Positions 11,788 to 22,648 of a stretch of 64,000 nucleotides of DNA are shown piece after piece. The DNA lies in contig BLJB01000125.1 of the NCBI GenBank assembly GCA_013423325.1, forward strand, positions 124,001 to 188,000, in the 5' to 3' direction. A program made the translations under genes and the position numbers. How positions within the stretch are numbered: the first letter of the stretch is position 1; each line of letters starts with the position of its first letter. Origin of the DNA: Usnea hakonensis (lineage: Eukaryota > Ascomycota > Lecanoromycetes > Lecanorales > Parmeliaceae). The notes under the pieces are model-generated. The model saw only the letters and a list, made by a program, of their open reading frames with translations. It had not been told where the DNA came from and made no database searches.

Positions 11788-13518
11788 TTAGAATTCCAGA
11801 CGGGGATCAAGGTCCTTTAGTGGCACAGGACGGACCATGATATCTTCGAGCAATTCCTGAACTAGGTGATCGAGTTTATCAAAGCCCAAAGCCTGTCGGA
11901 GATTTTGAGATTAGCCTTGACCAGATAAAGTTGTCCAGAATGAGGAAAGTCTGGATGAACCCAGGGAACAAGGGGTCGGGCAACGTACATAGTACCTACT
12001 GCTCCCTAGGTACTCGGGATCTCCGAACACGAGCTTATCTGTTTTGATGCTCTTCAAAGCATTCAAGAAATCCCCATCTCTAAGGATCATTCTAATGTTG
12101 CGCCGCCCGCAGAAGCCCAATGCAAGATTGAGAATTTTGCCATGTTGGCCCAGATATTTGAGAATCCATAAAAGATCCTTGTTGTTGGTGTAACGGCGCG
12201 AATCCAAGTTCGTGCCTAATATTCCGAAGTCAGCAGGCTTGTTAACAAGGGCACTCCCAACTGCACAAGGCTGGATAGTGGAACAAATCGTAGGGAAAAT
12301 AATTGGAGCAAGGAAATCGCTCTTTCCAGACCAGTAAGCATAAATTGCTCTGTTCAAATAGTTACATACCTGGGTTGGCCGACGGATTAGCGTCGTTGAA
12401 GGTTATACCAACGTTTTGAATGAGGCCGACGTTCTCAGGTCCAATATCCGTCAAAAAACGACGAATGTGGGTCCAGCCAAGCTCTTTCCACTGTGGTTCA
12501 AAGTACTCTCCAGTCTTGTTGGTATTGTAACCGAATAGAAAGCGGTGCTCGCCATAGATAAAGGCGCGAGCTTCATTGTAGACGATTTTGTTGACGCGAA
12601 GGAAACCAGAAGAGTGGGCAAATCCCCAGCGTTGAAGGAAATTCACGGGTCCTGGGTTTTTGAACACAAGGATGTAGATTTTGTCTGGTTTTGATGAATT
12701 CAAGTTAGCTTCTCTCCTAGGCCAAAATTCGAGATTACAAACGCAGCTCCAGGAGCCCAGAGAGCTTTGCGATGGAATGCTTATCTCTTGAAGCTGGCAG
12801 TGCGCTTTTGTGACGGTAGTGATACGCAGTAGGGACGTTTAGCAAGAATTAGGCACCTACTGCGAATTTCACCTGGCAGTCTCTCGAACCCGGCCTTTGT
12901 CTCATCGTAAGATGTGTTTTTATTGACGGCGGTATCAGATCGGACTGCTCTTGAGGTCGCAAGATTATGTTGCGCCGTGATCTTCGCCATTTGTGACTCA
13001 GGCAACTCAGGCGAACCAACCTCACGCCCTAGCGTTTGCTTGATCCACGCGTCACTCATCGGACGAGGAGGCGGTAAGCCGAGCAATCTGTTCCATTTCT
13101 GAACAGCTTCATAGATTTTCGGGTAAAACGACAGGCAGGAAGAGTCTGGCGGAGGTGGGGAAGGTTCCTTGGCTTGAGCCTTGAACTGTCCTTTGACACG
13201 GGGCTTCTTGGCAACGTGGTGATCTTCATCAAAGCCCTCAGTCTTGCCGTCCTCCTCGCTGTCATTCTCGCTTTCACTCTTGGTGATATCAGTGACTTCA
13301 TCGTCGCTGTCGAAGAGTAAGGTACTTGGGTCGACATATCCGGCGTCCAGTTGGACTTTCTTCTTCGAACGTACAGGCCTACCACCGCTCGGACTGGTCA
13401 TTGCAGTTGTGACAGCCTATAGCCGTGATATGAGTTACAGGACTTGAATTCTGAGCCAAAAGTAAAAGTTCCCTACCTGTGAGACTTGGTTGTTTTTCAT
13501 TGCCCGTACGTGAGCCAT
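11788..13518 (-). CDS. F-box-like (LPGEIR-type) protein
   Basis: Minus-strand exons: 13477-13518, 12861-13416, 12370-12684, 11989-12260, 11788-11892, joined in frame to 429 residues. The N-terminal 150 residues are disordered and charged: a basic KKK patch, an acidic Asp/Glu/Ser tract, then Pro-rich. Then comes FERLPGEIRNKIY, completed exactly across the second intron. This is the hallmark of the large fungal F-box-like/2EXR-type family, in which the motif is followed by a repeat-poor ligand region. Downstream segments (RVNKIVYNEARAFIYGEHRF) match the usual pattern of an old 'stored' residue stretch in this family. Role as a substrate adaptor is family-level inference. The first small exon (MAHVRAMKNNQVSQ) is less certain; translation could instead start at 13401. 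Confidence 0.75.
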
Positions 13519-13942
13519 CACAATGGTATTTAGAAACGGGGCTATGTGGGTGTTATGAGAGCAATTGTGTGATGAGCTGAGCGTGTCGTCGTTGACTGAC
13601 ACCACAATGGTCAGTCACCTTGACCACCAGACCTTAGGGCAGGGGCACGATTTGTTTCGCAATGGGCTCTTGGGACAAAGAGGGCTGCACAACGTGATGT
13701 CGTAGGAAGGAACGCGAGGATGGAGTGAGATGGGGTTGAGGTTGAAGGTTGAAGGTTGACAGAGGTTGTAATTGCTGAATATTGGATTGTGAAGACCGAG
13801 GGTAAACAAATTTAGCAGGAACGGGGAGTCGCACAACGCGGGCGCCGTTAGTGGGAAAGGCTTAAATTCCTACCTAAGGTAATTTATCTCTTCATGGCCT
13901 GAGCCTGAGCCTGAGCTTGGCATGCCACACCCGAAAGTAAAG

Positions 13943-13969
13943 TAAGGTATGGTAAGGTAAGGTAAGGTA
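13943..13969. repeat. GGTAA pentanucleotide array
   Basis: Consecutive GGTAA units with one diverged unit. The same motif or its complement recurs in at least ten other intergenic sites of this window. Confidence 0.85.
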
Positions 13970-14358
13970 ATGAAAACACCTCTCTCCAATTGCAAACATG
14001 AAACATGAAACATGGGTATGAAGATCTTTGACACCCTCACTGACGAAGAGATAGCATGACATTATCCAACCCAGGATTCTCACATTCACTTGTCACCTAA
14101 CCACCTCTCTGCTCATGACCATGGGATGAAGTAGGGAATTGAAATCAGATTCAAGATCAACGGAAAGCTTTCGACTAGAGTTGAGTTGAACTCGACGTCA
14201 ACGATACTACTCATCCGTGGTCTCGTGGTCTTCTCCGTTGTCAGTCGAATGGAGTCATGGAGAGACAATATAGAGACCAACGACACACAAAGAGAAGTAA
14301 ATAATCTCAATTTTGATACTCAAAGAGACTTGACCAACACTCTTCTAGAGCTAGCTTT

Positions 14359-14392
14359 GACATGTGGGTTCTCATGACATGTGGGTTCTCAT
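14359..14392. repeat. Perfect 17-base tandem duplication
   Basis: The unit GACATGTGGGTTCTCAT occurs twice head to tail with no mismatch, upstream of the hydroxymethyltransferase gene. Confidence 0.9.
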
Positions 14393-15091
14393 CTTGTTTG
14401 GGGACGTTTGTTCCAACAAGGAACAGCACAGTTCACGATGAGATACCAATCTAGTGTTCGGACCATTTAAGGGACAAATACGGACAACTTTAAACGCAAA
14501 GTAACAGGAGCCAGAAGCGAGAAAAGAGCTGGAGAGGGGTTTTTGCAGATCAACGGCACAATGGAAGAAGAGGAGAGATGTATGCTTATCTTGACTGGCT
14601 TGAGATTCCTCAGGTTTGTATGAAGGTAGGGTGATTGGCTTTTCATGAAGACGTATATAAGGCAACGGGGATATAGAGAGCATGTACTCCTGTAGCTCTG
14701 AGAAAAAGAAGTAACAAACAACACGTCCAATCAGAAAGTCTCATATTGTCCTTTTAAAGGTGGTGAGTTGGACCCAGAACATATCAGCATAGCCCACATC
14801 AGACAGTTTGCAAATGTCCGAGTGAGTGCTGCCGCAGCCGTAGAAGTCATCTCATCATCTTGGATTGTAGTTGTTTGTTGGACAAGGACCTTCTGGCCGC
14901 AGAGATTTCTGACACACGCGATCACAGAACTACTTTAGATCTCCCGAGAGATCCCGGAGCTAAGAAAGAAGCCCATGATCCATCTCCACTCGGTCCCCGC
15001 TCTCGCCACTTACCGTTTGGATACTCTAGGCTGGTTATAACGGTAAAGTATCGGATGCTCTGAAACATTGTCTCCTTTCTCCATATTCAAT

Positions 15092-16920
15092 ATGAAAGGA
15101 TCCATATGTACCAGATGTCGGTCTTGTACACTGCATGCCGCTGTCCGAAGGTCCCCCTCTTTTCAATCCCGGTATTTCCAGCGGTGGCAATGGCCATCGA
15201 AGCGAGGCATGGCCTCAATGAGTCCTGAAGGTCAACACAAGGTATGCTTTTTTGTGGGAAAATGCCAGTAGGATGATTCTAACATGCCTAAGCTATTGTC
15301 TGCGAATTTGGAAGAAGCAGACCCTACCGTTTATGGAATACTCCAAAGGGTATGCTATCTTCCAATTGACGATCGATTTTCTACATGGAATCTGGAGATA
15401 TTCATTGACCTATGAAAGTAGGAGACGAGGCGACAGAAGCACTTCATAAACCTCATACCCTCCGAAAACTTTACATCGCAGGCAGTCCTTGATGCCTTAG
15501 GCAGTGTCATGCAAAGTACGCCCACATGAGTTTTCCAAAGGAGAAGGAGAAGTAGAAGCTAAAAGGGAGATTGCCAACAGACAAGTACTCTGAAGGGTAT
15601 CCAGGGGCTCGATATTATGGTGGCAATGAACACATAGACGAATCAGAGAGACTTTGCCAACAAAGAGCTTTGGAGACGTTTGGCCTGAGCGAGGATGAAT
15701 GGGGAGTCAATGTGCAGGGTACGCTCATGAATCGATTTGACATGCGGGCTATGCTAACGTATGATTTGATAGCCCTCTCTGGATCTCCCGCCAATCTTTA
15801 TACCTACTCTGCCCTTCTCAACTCCCATGATCGACTTATGGGTCTTGATCTCCCACACGGCGGACACTTGTCTCACGGATACCAGACGCCCACAAAAAAG
15901 ATTTCTGCGATATCGAAGTACTTCGAGACCCTGCCCTATAGGCTCGACGAGTCGACTGGTCTTATCGATTACAAGAAGCTTGAAGAGCTCGCAATGCTGT
16001 TCCGCCCAAGGATCATTATCGCTGGTACTTCAGCTTATAGCAGACTTATCGAATATGCACAAATGAGAGAGATCGCAGAAAAGGTAGGAGCATACCTGCT
16101 CAGCGACATGGCGCATATATCTGGTCTTGTGGCTGGTGGTGTCATCCCTTCTCCGTTTCCACACTCAGACGTCGTTACGACCACTACCCATAAATCGTTG
16201 CGAGGTCCAAGAGGAGCCATGATATTCTTCCGCAAGGGCGTGCGCAGACAGGATAAGAAGGGTAATAAAGAGATGTACGACCTCGAGGGCCCAATCAATG
16301 CTTCTGTCTTTCCAGGACATCAGGGCGGGCCTCATAACCACACCATCACAGCTCTTGCAGTCGCGCTACATCAGGCACAAAGTCGCGATTTCAAGGAGTA
16401 CCAAAACACCGTACTGTTAAACGCCAAGGCTCTGGCTGAACGCTTGGGCAATTCCAAGGACAAGGGTGGCCTGGGATATAATGTTGTGTCGGGAGGCACC
16501 GATAATCATTTGGTGCTCGTCGACCTCAAGAACAAAGGCGTAGATGGAGCCCGCGTAGAACGTGTGTTGGAGCTCGTGGGCGTTGCTAGCAACAAAAATA
16601 CTGTACCAGGCGACAAGTCAGCTATGAAGCCAGGTGGTTTGCGGATGGGCTCGCCTGCTATGACCACTCGAGGCCTGTTGCCTGATGATTTCAGGAGAGT
16701 TGCCGAAATTGTTGATCGTGCTGTGATACTTACGCAGCATCTCGACACAAAGGCCAAGGATGACTCTGAGGCGAAGGGACGAAAGAATCCCGGAAGCGTA
16801 AAATCTTTTTTTGATTTTCTTGGTGATGGTAATGAAGTACGGGAGATTGTGGAGCTGAGGAGGGAAGTTGAAGAATGGATTGGCACTTTCTCACTGCCAT
16901 GGCTCAAAGGAGGATCTTAG
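15092..16920 (+). CDS. SHM1: Serine hydroxymethyltransferase, mitochondrial form
   Basis: PLP enzyme interconverting serine and glycine with tetrahydrofolate as one-carbon acceptor. Exons: 15092-15241, 15293-15349, 15422-15515, 15581-15718, 15773-16920, giving 528 residues, the usual size of the organellar form. The first 45 residues are rich in Arg, Ser and Gln without acidic residues, as expected of a mitochondrial presequence. Family blocks follow in order: LLSANLEEADPTVYGIL, HFINLIPSENFTSQAVLDAL, NKYSEGYPGARYYGG, QALSGSPANL, DLPHGGHLSHGYQTP. The PLP lysine lies in TTTTHKSLRGPRG, and GHQGGPHNHTI and PGGLRMGSPAMTTRG are intact. Intron 1 uses a CTAAC branch just before CCTAAG, a choice that restores the conserved LLSANL block. 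The 54-base intron 4 is stop-free and in frame but interrupts a conserved block, so it must be removed. Confidence 0.95.
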
Positions 16921-17862
16921 AATCCGGCAAGCTACCCCTGCATCTTGTGTTTATTCAACAGCATAGAACGCGCTGTACCTCTTTGGGTTTAACCTCAACG
17001 GAATACCCCTTCAAGCATTTTGCATTTTCTTATTCTTGGAGATAACTACGATTCAATACAACACGGTGGGGCTTTGATATACGACTCTCGATTCCGCCTC
17101 CTCTTGACAGCTGCAGAATCGTAGTCTTATACCCATTCATCGTGGAGTAATGTTCCTGACTTGTGGCAGCCACGGGCAGAGACAGGAGCGGAGGAACGAT
17201 ACGACGTCGGTTGAGAACGTGAGTTTGCAACCATTAAAGGGACCAATCGGCCTATACTGACAAAGACATTATATCGACTCTGACCAACATTCACTTACAG
17301 CGCCTTTGTTCACAAAAGATGCATCCATTGTGCTATGTTTTCACTAGCTGACTGGCTCTATAATGCTCCTTTTTTTGCCCCCCACAGCTGCTCTCTTCCC
17401 ATCAAAAGCTTCCTGAAATTTGAGAGGATCAATCATAACCGAATTTGCTGGCTTCGAAAACCCTCACGCAACCTATCCGTCATTCAAACAAAAACCCCTA
17501 TTTGGCTACCACTGGCACATTATCCATAACTCCAGCGTCGGAAAAAGGCTTGTAAATAACAAAGAAAATGATGGCTTTCCTTTCTGTTATTCGGTCCCTA
17601 TTTTGCCTATTGTACCCTTGTTGTAGTACACAATCGTCATGTTCCAGTGCAAAGAATAAGTCACCTTTCACCCATAACAATCAACAAAGCATTGTGGAAC
17701 CAACATTGCATTTTTGCCTTCCTCTCCCTTTTAAGTATCTCCTATATCCTCTTCGTCTTTACTTGCATCCAGCAGCACACCCTCCAAGCTCCGTCCCTCC
17801 AAATCCAGCCGAGCTATACCATACACCGATTTCCAACAAACACCAGAGATACTCCTTCCAAG
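16921..17862. other. Intergenic region
   Basis: 3' side of the hydroxymethyltransferase gene and upstream region of the small membrane protein. The last 200 bases are C/T-rich, as is common in fungal core promoters. No RNA gene or domain-bearing frame was found. Confidence 0.5.
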
Positions 17863-18357
17863 ATGTCCAACCTCATCGACTCCATCCTCCTCACAACACC
17901 CACACGCCCATTTATCATCGGCCTCGCCATCTTTACGTTCGCTCTCTTCGCAGCATTTGCACTCGAGGCTGCTAGTATCACGAACCATCACTTCGAATCC
18001 GAGAATGATGACGACTACGAAGATAATAACACCAACAATAATGACAGCAACAATACACTACTACCCTTCTTCGCCCCTCAAGAGACTCGTCCCCTACTAC
18101 GACTCGACACCAGCAATTGCGTCGGTAGCTACTACCAAGATCCGCTCAAGGATTTTCCACAAGGCCGCTATGACTGTGTTACTCCTCCTCGCATAGCCAA
18201 GTCTCACGAGTATGGGACCATCGCGGGTGTTGCGGCGGTGACTGGGGAGAAGAGGAAGGTGGGAGACGAGATTGAAACTGAGGGGATGGGGAGGGGGAAG
18301 AGGGTTAAGGTTGGGGGAGATGAAGGTGAGGTTGAGAGTGCGTGGGTATTTTATTAG
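17863..18357 (+). CDS. Small single-span membrane protein, unknown
   Basis: Single exon, 164 residues from the ATG at 17863. An upstream in-frame ATG at 17647 exists but lies in pyrimidine-rich leader-like DNA, so I prefer the internal start. Residues about 16-38 (PFIIGLAIFTFALFAAFAL) form one hydrophobic span near the N-terminus. An Asp/Asn-rich tract (NDDDYEDNNTNNND) follows, then a region with LPFFAPQETRPLLR and a YGTIAGVAAVTG segment, and a basic tail (GRGKRVKVGG). No known family recognised. The layout suggests a type II or signal-anchor protein with a disordered soluble tail; membrane and orientation are not determinable. Confidence 0.5.
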   Translation: MSNLIDSILLTTPTRPFIIGLAIFTFALFAAFALEAASITNHHFESENDDDYEDNNTNNNDSNNTLLPFFAPQETRPLLRLDTSNCVGSYYQDPLKDFPQGRYDCVTPPRIAKSHEYGTIAGVAAVTGEKRKVGDEIETEGMGRGKRVKVGGDEGEVESAWVFY

Positions 18358-18603
18358 AAGATGGTGGTAGAAGAGGAATTCGAATTTGGTACGTGAGTGG
18401 ATGTTCTTGAGTAGCACACACATTTGAATTTAAAACGTCTGACTTACTTGAAACAGTCCTATGATCATCTCATTTTCTCGAATCTTGAATTTTGAATCTT
18501 GAGTTTTGAACTCACGCACTCCAATTCCAACATCTACCCTTATTTCTTTATCACAGAACGCCAGCTAGAATGAGCGCAATTTCCGCACATTGGTAGCCTT
18601 TGG

Positions 18604-19485
18604 ATGCGGAATCCATCGGGCTTGGAAATGAAGCAACCCTCGAAGATTTGGACGTACTCGTCAAGTACATCAGCTCAGATACGAGACTCATGAGTGATAC
18701 AATACATGGGATTGCTTCTAAGTTCTATTCATGGGCCAGTTGTTATCCGACTTGGTCAATACCCGAGTGAATGAAAAATTTCAGCGAATGACATCATCGG
18801 AGGAGTATCTTTTACTTATCTTTCAGTCCAGCTCCATCGCTACTTCTTCAAACACTTCACACGTCAACCAAGAAACAGAAAATGAAAACGCGCCAGTGGC
18901 TTTACTAAATTTGCCGAGCAGCACTGATCAGGTAGCGCTGGGGATGTATGGATTTGCCCACATCAAATTCTTGTTTATGGCGAAGCGAAAAGGTCGATGG
19001 GGACGACGGAAGTTCATGGATGTGGCAGAAACGGCCGTCTTTCGTAATTGGCAGATATGGAAACTCCTTGTTGCCCCGATTGCTTACAGTGAGGGCGCCA
19101 TAGGGCCTCGCGCCATCACTCGAAGAGATGAAGGAGGCTCTGCGTCCACTTGACACACTAATGTGCCTGCATCCGCGCCTCAATGATCCATTTTTAGCGA
19201 ATATCTCTACCATCCAGACTGTCAAAGACTCAGGCGGAGACCAGAGTGATTGGTGTTGCGCCAGACTGTCCGTGTCGGATATGTTCCTTGAAAGGGCCAC
19301 GAACTGTAAGCTGCCAATATTGCGGCACGAAAATGCTGTTCACCATCAAACCCTAGCGCCATGGGCTGGAGACACTGAGTATTACCACATGGAAAACTCT
19401 TCGAGACGTGTAGGGCTGTATTGGTCGTGCTTCGATCTCTCAGCTTGCTCGTTTAGTTGACTTTGAGGAATACGAGAGGGCATGA
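18604..19485 (+). pseudogene. Decayed protein-coding gene, family unknown
   Basis: Protein-like reading continues across several frames on the plus strand. An open segment near 18610-18770 reads ESIGLGNEATLEDLDVL and stops. Another frame covers 18731-19153 (segments such as YGFAHIKFLFMAKRKGRWG). A third covers 19128-19460 (LMCLHPRLNDPFLANIST, then RRVGLYWSCFDLSACSF). A last piece, DFEEYERA, ends in TGA at 19483-19485 one base out of frame. A CQYCGTKMLF segment lies in yet another frame near 19310. No set of GT-AG pairs joins these cleanly, so I read it as a gene with frameshifts. Confidence 0.4.
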
Positions 19486-19650
19486 CCGGCGACTATGGCA
19501 GAGAGCTGGCGAAAAGTGGGACATCAAAATTACTCAGCTCTCCTAAGATTCTAGGACTATCTTACCAACGGATTTTCATTACAAAAATTCACCGCCAAAG
19601 CTCCACCCTCTCTTTACGAATCCAATATCCTACCACAAAAAGCTCACATC

Positions 19651-20382
19651 TCACAAAACAGGCAGCGATCCAACCCCTCTCCCACTCATCCTACCCACCA
19701 TCGCCAAAGTCTCCTCATCCACAATCTCCACCCGATCCCGCGCCCCATGGAGCCAAGAATATACATTAACAATAGTATCAACCTCAACCCCCGACATCAC
19801 CGACACCCAATGCACGATCTTCGGCGCGCGCACCACATGCGATGCCACAAAGACAGCGACTGCAGCAATAGAGGTCGTGGAGTGGCCTGATAGTCTGCAG
19901 CAAAAATAAATCCTCGCGGCGATGCGGATGGAGACGTTGATGGCTAAGGGGATGGTGTCGAGATGGAGACGGTAGCTGTAGGATTCGCACATGGAAACTA
20001 GCTCCGGGTTGTAGTGCCGGATCTGGTCCCTTGAGGCACTTTCTTCCTCGTCATTGGCATCCTCCTGGACTTCAGTTTCTTCGTCATCGCTCAAAGTCTC
20101 TTCCTCCACCTCCACCTCCTCCTCCTCCTCAGGGAAAAAAACATGCCGACATATGGGACACGAGTTTTTCGCCGCACCGCCGGGATCGAGCCAGGTGGCG
20201 ATGCATCGGGAGCCCACTGTGTGGCCGCACGGTAGCCGCATCTCCAACTCGACGGTTCCGCTGGAGGGACAGAGAGTGTTGCACTTGGAGAGGCAGATTA
20301 CGCAGGGTTCTTCAGTGATGGGTCGGACGCTGTTTTCTACTCGGAGTAATTGGTTGAGGAATATCGAGGCTGTGACGGGCAT
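19651..20382 (-). CDS. RING-finger protein with a C-terminal TFIIB/cyclin-like domain
   Basis: Single exon, 243 residues. A RING finger spans residues about 27-79: C27-x2-C30, C52-G-H54, C60, and CPIC at 75-78 with W64 in place. The fifth ligand position is Gly57 (CGHTVGSRC), a variation common in fungal RINGs. Residues 83-110 are strongly acidic (Glu/Asp). Residues about 120-200 read as a run of helices, including LDTIPLAINVSIRIAARIYF, TTSIAAVAVFVASHVVRAPK, and VSVMSGVEVDTIVNVYSWL. This follows the order of a TFIIB/cyclin-box repeat: hydrophobic helix, 'AAAAL-YIA' helix, then 'I---TGVSE-TIR--Y'. The RING would give ubiquitin-ligase activity; the fold assignment of the second half is inference from pattern. 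Confidence 0.75.
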   Translation of the reverse strand: MPVTASIFLNQLLRVENSVRPITEEPCVICLSKCNTLCPSSGTVELEMRLPCGHTVGSRCIATWLDPGGAAKNSCPICRHVFFPEEEEEVEVEEETLSDDEETEVQEDANDEEESASRDQIRHYNPELVSMCESYSYRLHLDTIPLAINVSIRIAARIYFCCRLSGHSTTSIAAVAVFVASHVVRAPKIVHWVSVMSGVEVDTIVNVYSWLHGARDRVEIVDEETLAMVGRMSGRGVGSLPVL

Positions 20383-20771
20383 TTTGGTAGGGTAGCGTGG
20401 GTGCTGTTGTTGGAGGGTTGAGCTTGAGAGGTGGGTTTAGGATGCTGGGAAGGGTGATTTGAAAATTCAAGAGGATAGAGATCGGAGGAAAGGGGAGGGG
20501 GTAAGTGTGGGTGAGTGGAACGTGGTGTTGATGTATAGGAAAAAGTGTCATGTCCACAACAAAGAATCGCACGAAGAGGGAATTGTGTGGATGGACGGAC
20601 GGACGGTGCAAAGCTATTCCTCTTTGTCGTCGAGCCCAGAGCCATTGTACTTCCTGCCCTGACCCCAATCTCGACCTATCATCAAACCCCCATCCCAAAA
20701 CTCCCACCCCATCAAACATCCCTTCAAACGTCCCATCCCCCCACATCTCCTCCCCCTACACACACAGCACC
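20383..20771. promoter_or_regulatory. Shared divergent promoter region
   Basis: About 390 bases separate the RING protein (-) from the small secreted candidate (+). They include a GGAC tandem run near 20591-20608 and C/T-rich stretches on both flanks. No further sites can be named. Confidence 0.4.
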
Positions 20772-21023
20772 ATGCCTACCCCCGCTCGCTACACCTGCTA
20801 CTCCACACTCCCTTTCCTGGCTCTCTACCTCGTCCTCTCGACGACACAAAGTATTGCTATGGCTAGTGATGCCTTTGATGCGAGTGAAGCAATCACAAAC
20901 GCGCATCCGGGGATAGAAATTACGGATGCGCATTGCCGGTTAGCTAGGAGGAGGGATGGGATGGGATGGGTGGGGAGGGACAGGGGGAAGGGGGTGGTTA
21001 CGGAGGGGAAGAAAGGATGTTGA
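20772..21023 (+). CDS. Small secreted protein candidate
   Basis: 83 residues from the ATG at 20772, which is preceded by ACAGCACC. Residues about 1-30 form a plausible signal peptide with core LPFLALYLVLS and a cleavage region near SIAMAS. The mature part is short, with one run of acidic residues, then a basic glycine-rich tail (ARRRDGMGWVGRDRG) ending in KKGC. It has only two Cys, so it is not a typical Cys-rich effector. An alternative is a chance frame in the transcript leader. No family recognised. Confidence 0.4.
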   Translation: MPTPARYTCYSTLPFLALYLVLSTTQSIAMASDAFDASEAITNAHPGIEITDAHCRLARRRDGMGWVGRDRGKGVVTEGKKGC

Positions 21024-21455
21024 AGACTGAGTGAAGGCTGGTTTTTGGGGGGTTTTATCATCGTTTTCAGTGGGATGTACACTCTTTCATCTCTCTTTTT
21101 GTGATTTCATGCCTCGATTGTGAACTGGTTGTTCGTGCGAAGTTGTTGGTGTGGAGGTATCGAGAGAAGCGACAATGATGTGGGTGTTTATTCTGAAAAG
21201 ACTGCGACATTGTTCCCAGTTTCCTTTGTCAGCTTTTTTTTTTTTGATGTTAGAGTATTGTTATCTATGCCTGGGCTGAATGGTTCTCCGAGAAGTCGAT
21301 TGTTGATATTTACTATTTGGCGTACTTATTTGGCTAATCAAGGGAGAGAAAGGGCCAGACATCATTGAATAAAAGGGCTGTTAAGCATCGAATCCAATAT
21401 CGGTAATATACTATACTGGGATCCACCACCAAGAATCCTTCAACCCTCTGGCGAT

Positions 21456-22137
21456 ATGAGTCGTCTGCACAAACCCCCCGACCCCCGCACAGCCCCCAGC
21501 TTACCTGCACGACCCACCTTCGCAGCCTGGGACGCACTGTTCTTCCTCGGTCAGTCCAACACAGCCCTAAGCGACGCCGACGAAGTCATCTTCGGCCACT
21601 GGGACGACTACGCCGATCAGACCATCGGCGTGCTGCATCGGATGATCCAGCAGACAGAAAGGTTGGTGTTTTTCAAACGATGGGGTATACGAACCTTGTC
21701 CGGACTTTTCAGGCATTTCCCCACTGGCCCAATCTCGTTAATGTGTTGAGAGATGTTGGCTTTGATGAGCAGGGATCTGTTGTGAAGGTGATTGCTGATG
21801 GGGGGAAGACGCCGGCGCAGAGGCGGGGCATGGGTGGGCTGATTGTGTTGAGGTTATTCATGGGAATTTGACGGAGGTGGTGGGGAGCTGTAGGGTTAAG
21901 GTTGCTGAGGAGGAGGAGGAGGAGGAGGATTTTGGGTTTGCGGATTTGAGTATTGGGGTGTCGAAGAGGGAGTCGATGACGGGATTGCTGCATCAGATTT
22001 TGGACTCGGCGAGCGAGCCGGATGAGGAGCGGGGAGATGGAAGGATTGGGTTGGAGAGGAGGTTGCAGCGGATGGGGTTTGATGGTGATGGATGCTGGTT
22101 GAGAGGTTTGGTTGGACGGACTACTAGGTGTGATTGA
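21456..22137 (+). pseudogene. Unknown gene with a frameshift at a G6 run
   Basis: The frame opens at ATG 21456 and runs through a well-behaved segment (WDALFFLGQSNTALSD, VIFGHWDDYADQTIG) to a probable 47-base intron at 21666-21712. The next exon (FPHWPNLVNVLRDVGFDEQG) runs to 21800. After GATGGGGGGAAG the frame gives a short tail and a stop at about 21871. The frame one base away continues smoothly (HGWADCVEVIHGNLTEVVG) through a poly-Glu run to a stop at 22135-22137. One extra G in the run would join the two. Either the assembly has lost a base or the allele is broken. No family recognised. GAGGAGGAGG gives the poly-Glu tract. Confidence 0.5.
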
Positions 22138-22648
22138 GAATTGGCGTTGCTGGAGCTGGACATCTGGATATTATAAGAGTACAATTTTGGCACGTGGGCA
22201 AGCATCTCCTGTCAACGACTTATTGAAATGTAGAGGCATGCCAAAACTCACTTTAAAGGAGGTTTTTTTACTGACGCCAAGCCGCGCTAGGCCTGATAGG
22301 TCAACTTATGTAGTGTTGTTAGTAAAGGGTGCTGGAAGTGTGGCAGCGATACTCAATCTCTGGAATCCCGTTGGGACGATCTCGACACTGCGGTTGTAGT
22401 CCTAGGAGTGCTCGGCCCGTGAGGAGCGACTTTGGGCTACCATTCTGTACATTCCAAAAATTGACAAGGAGCTGCGTTGGGGATTACAACACTACAAAGA
22501 TGACAACGGCCTGCTCAACACTTTATGCAAAGACACCATCAATATATCTTTGTGCGACTTTGCAACCTTTTTTTACTACACATTCGTTCATAGCATTGTC
22601 CATGTGTTCCTGTTGGCCATACCTTGTCAATAACTTTTCAGCTGCTCA
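22138..22648. other. Intergenic spacer
   Basis: Separates two plus-strand genes and probably carries the promoter of the gene at 22649. Nothing else recognised. Confidence 0.45.

Larger units (their letters stand above)
13519..15091. other. Divergent upstream region with short tandem repeats
   Basis: Lies between the F-box-like gene (-) and the hydroxymethyltransferase gene (+), so it should carry both promoters. It contains GGTTGAA repeats near 13735-13760, CCTGAG repeats near 13898-13918, a GGTAA array (13943-13969), ACATGAA repeats (about 13997-14012) and a perfect 17-base tandem duplication (14359-14392). No coding sequence is evident. Confidence 0.55.

Noticed and set aside
15242..15271. 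30-base first intron in the hydroxymethyltransferase gene
   Set aside because: Too short for a fungal intron; the 51-base alternative (15242-15292) has a CTAAC branch and restores the conserved LLSANL block.
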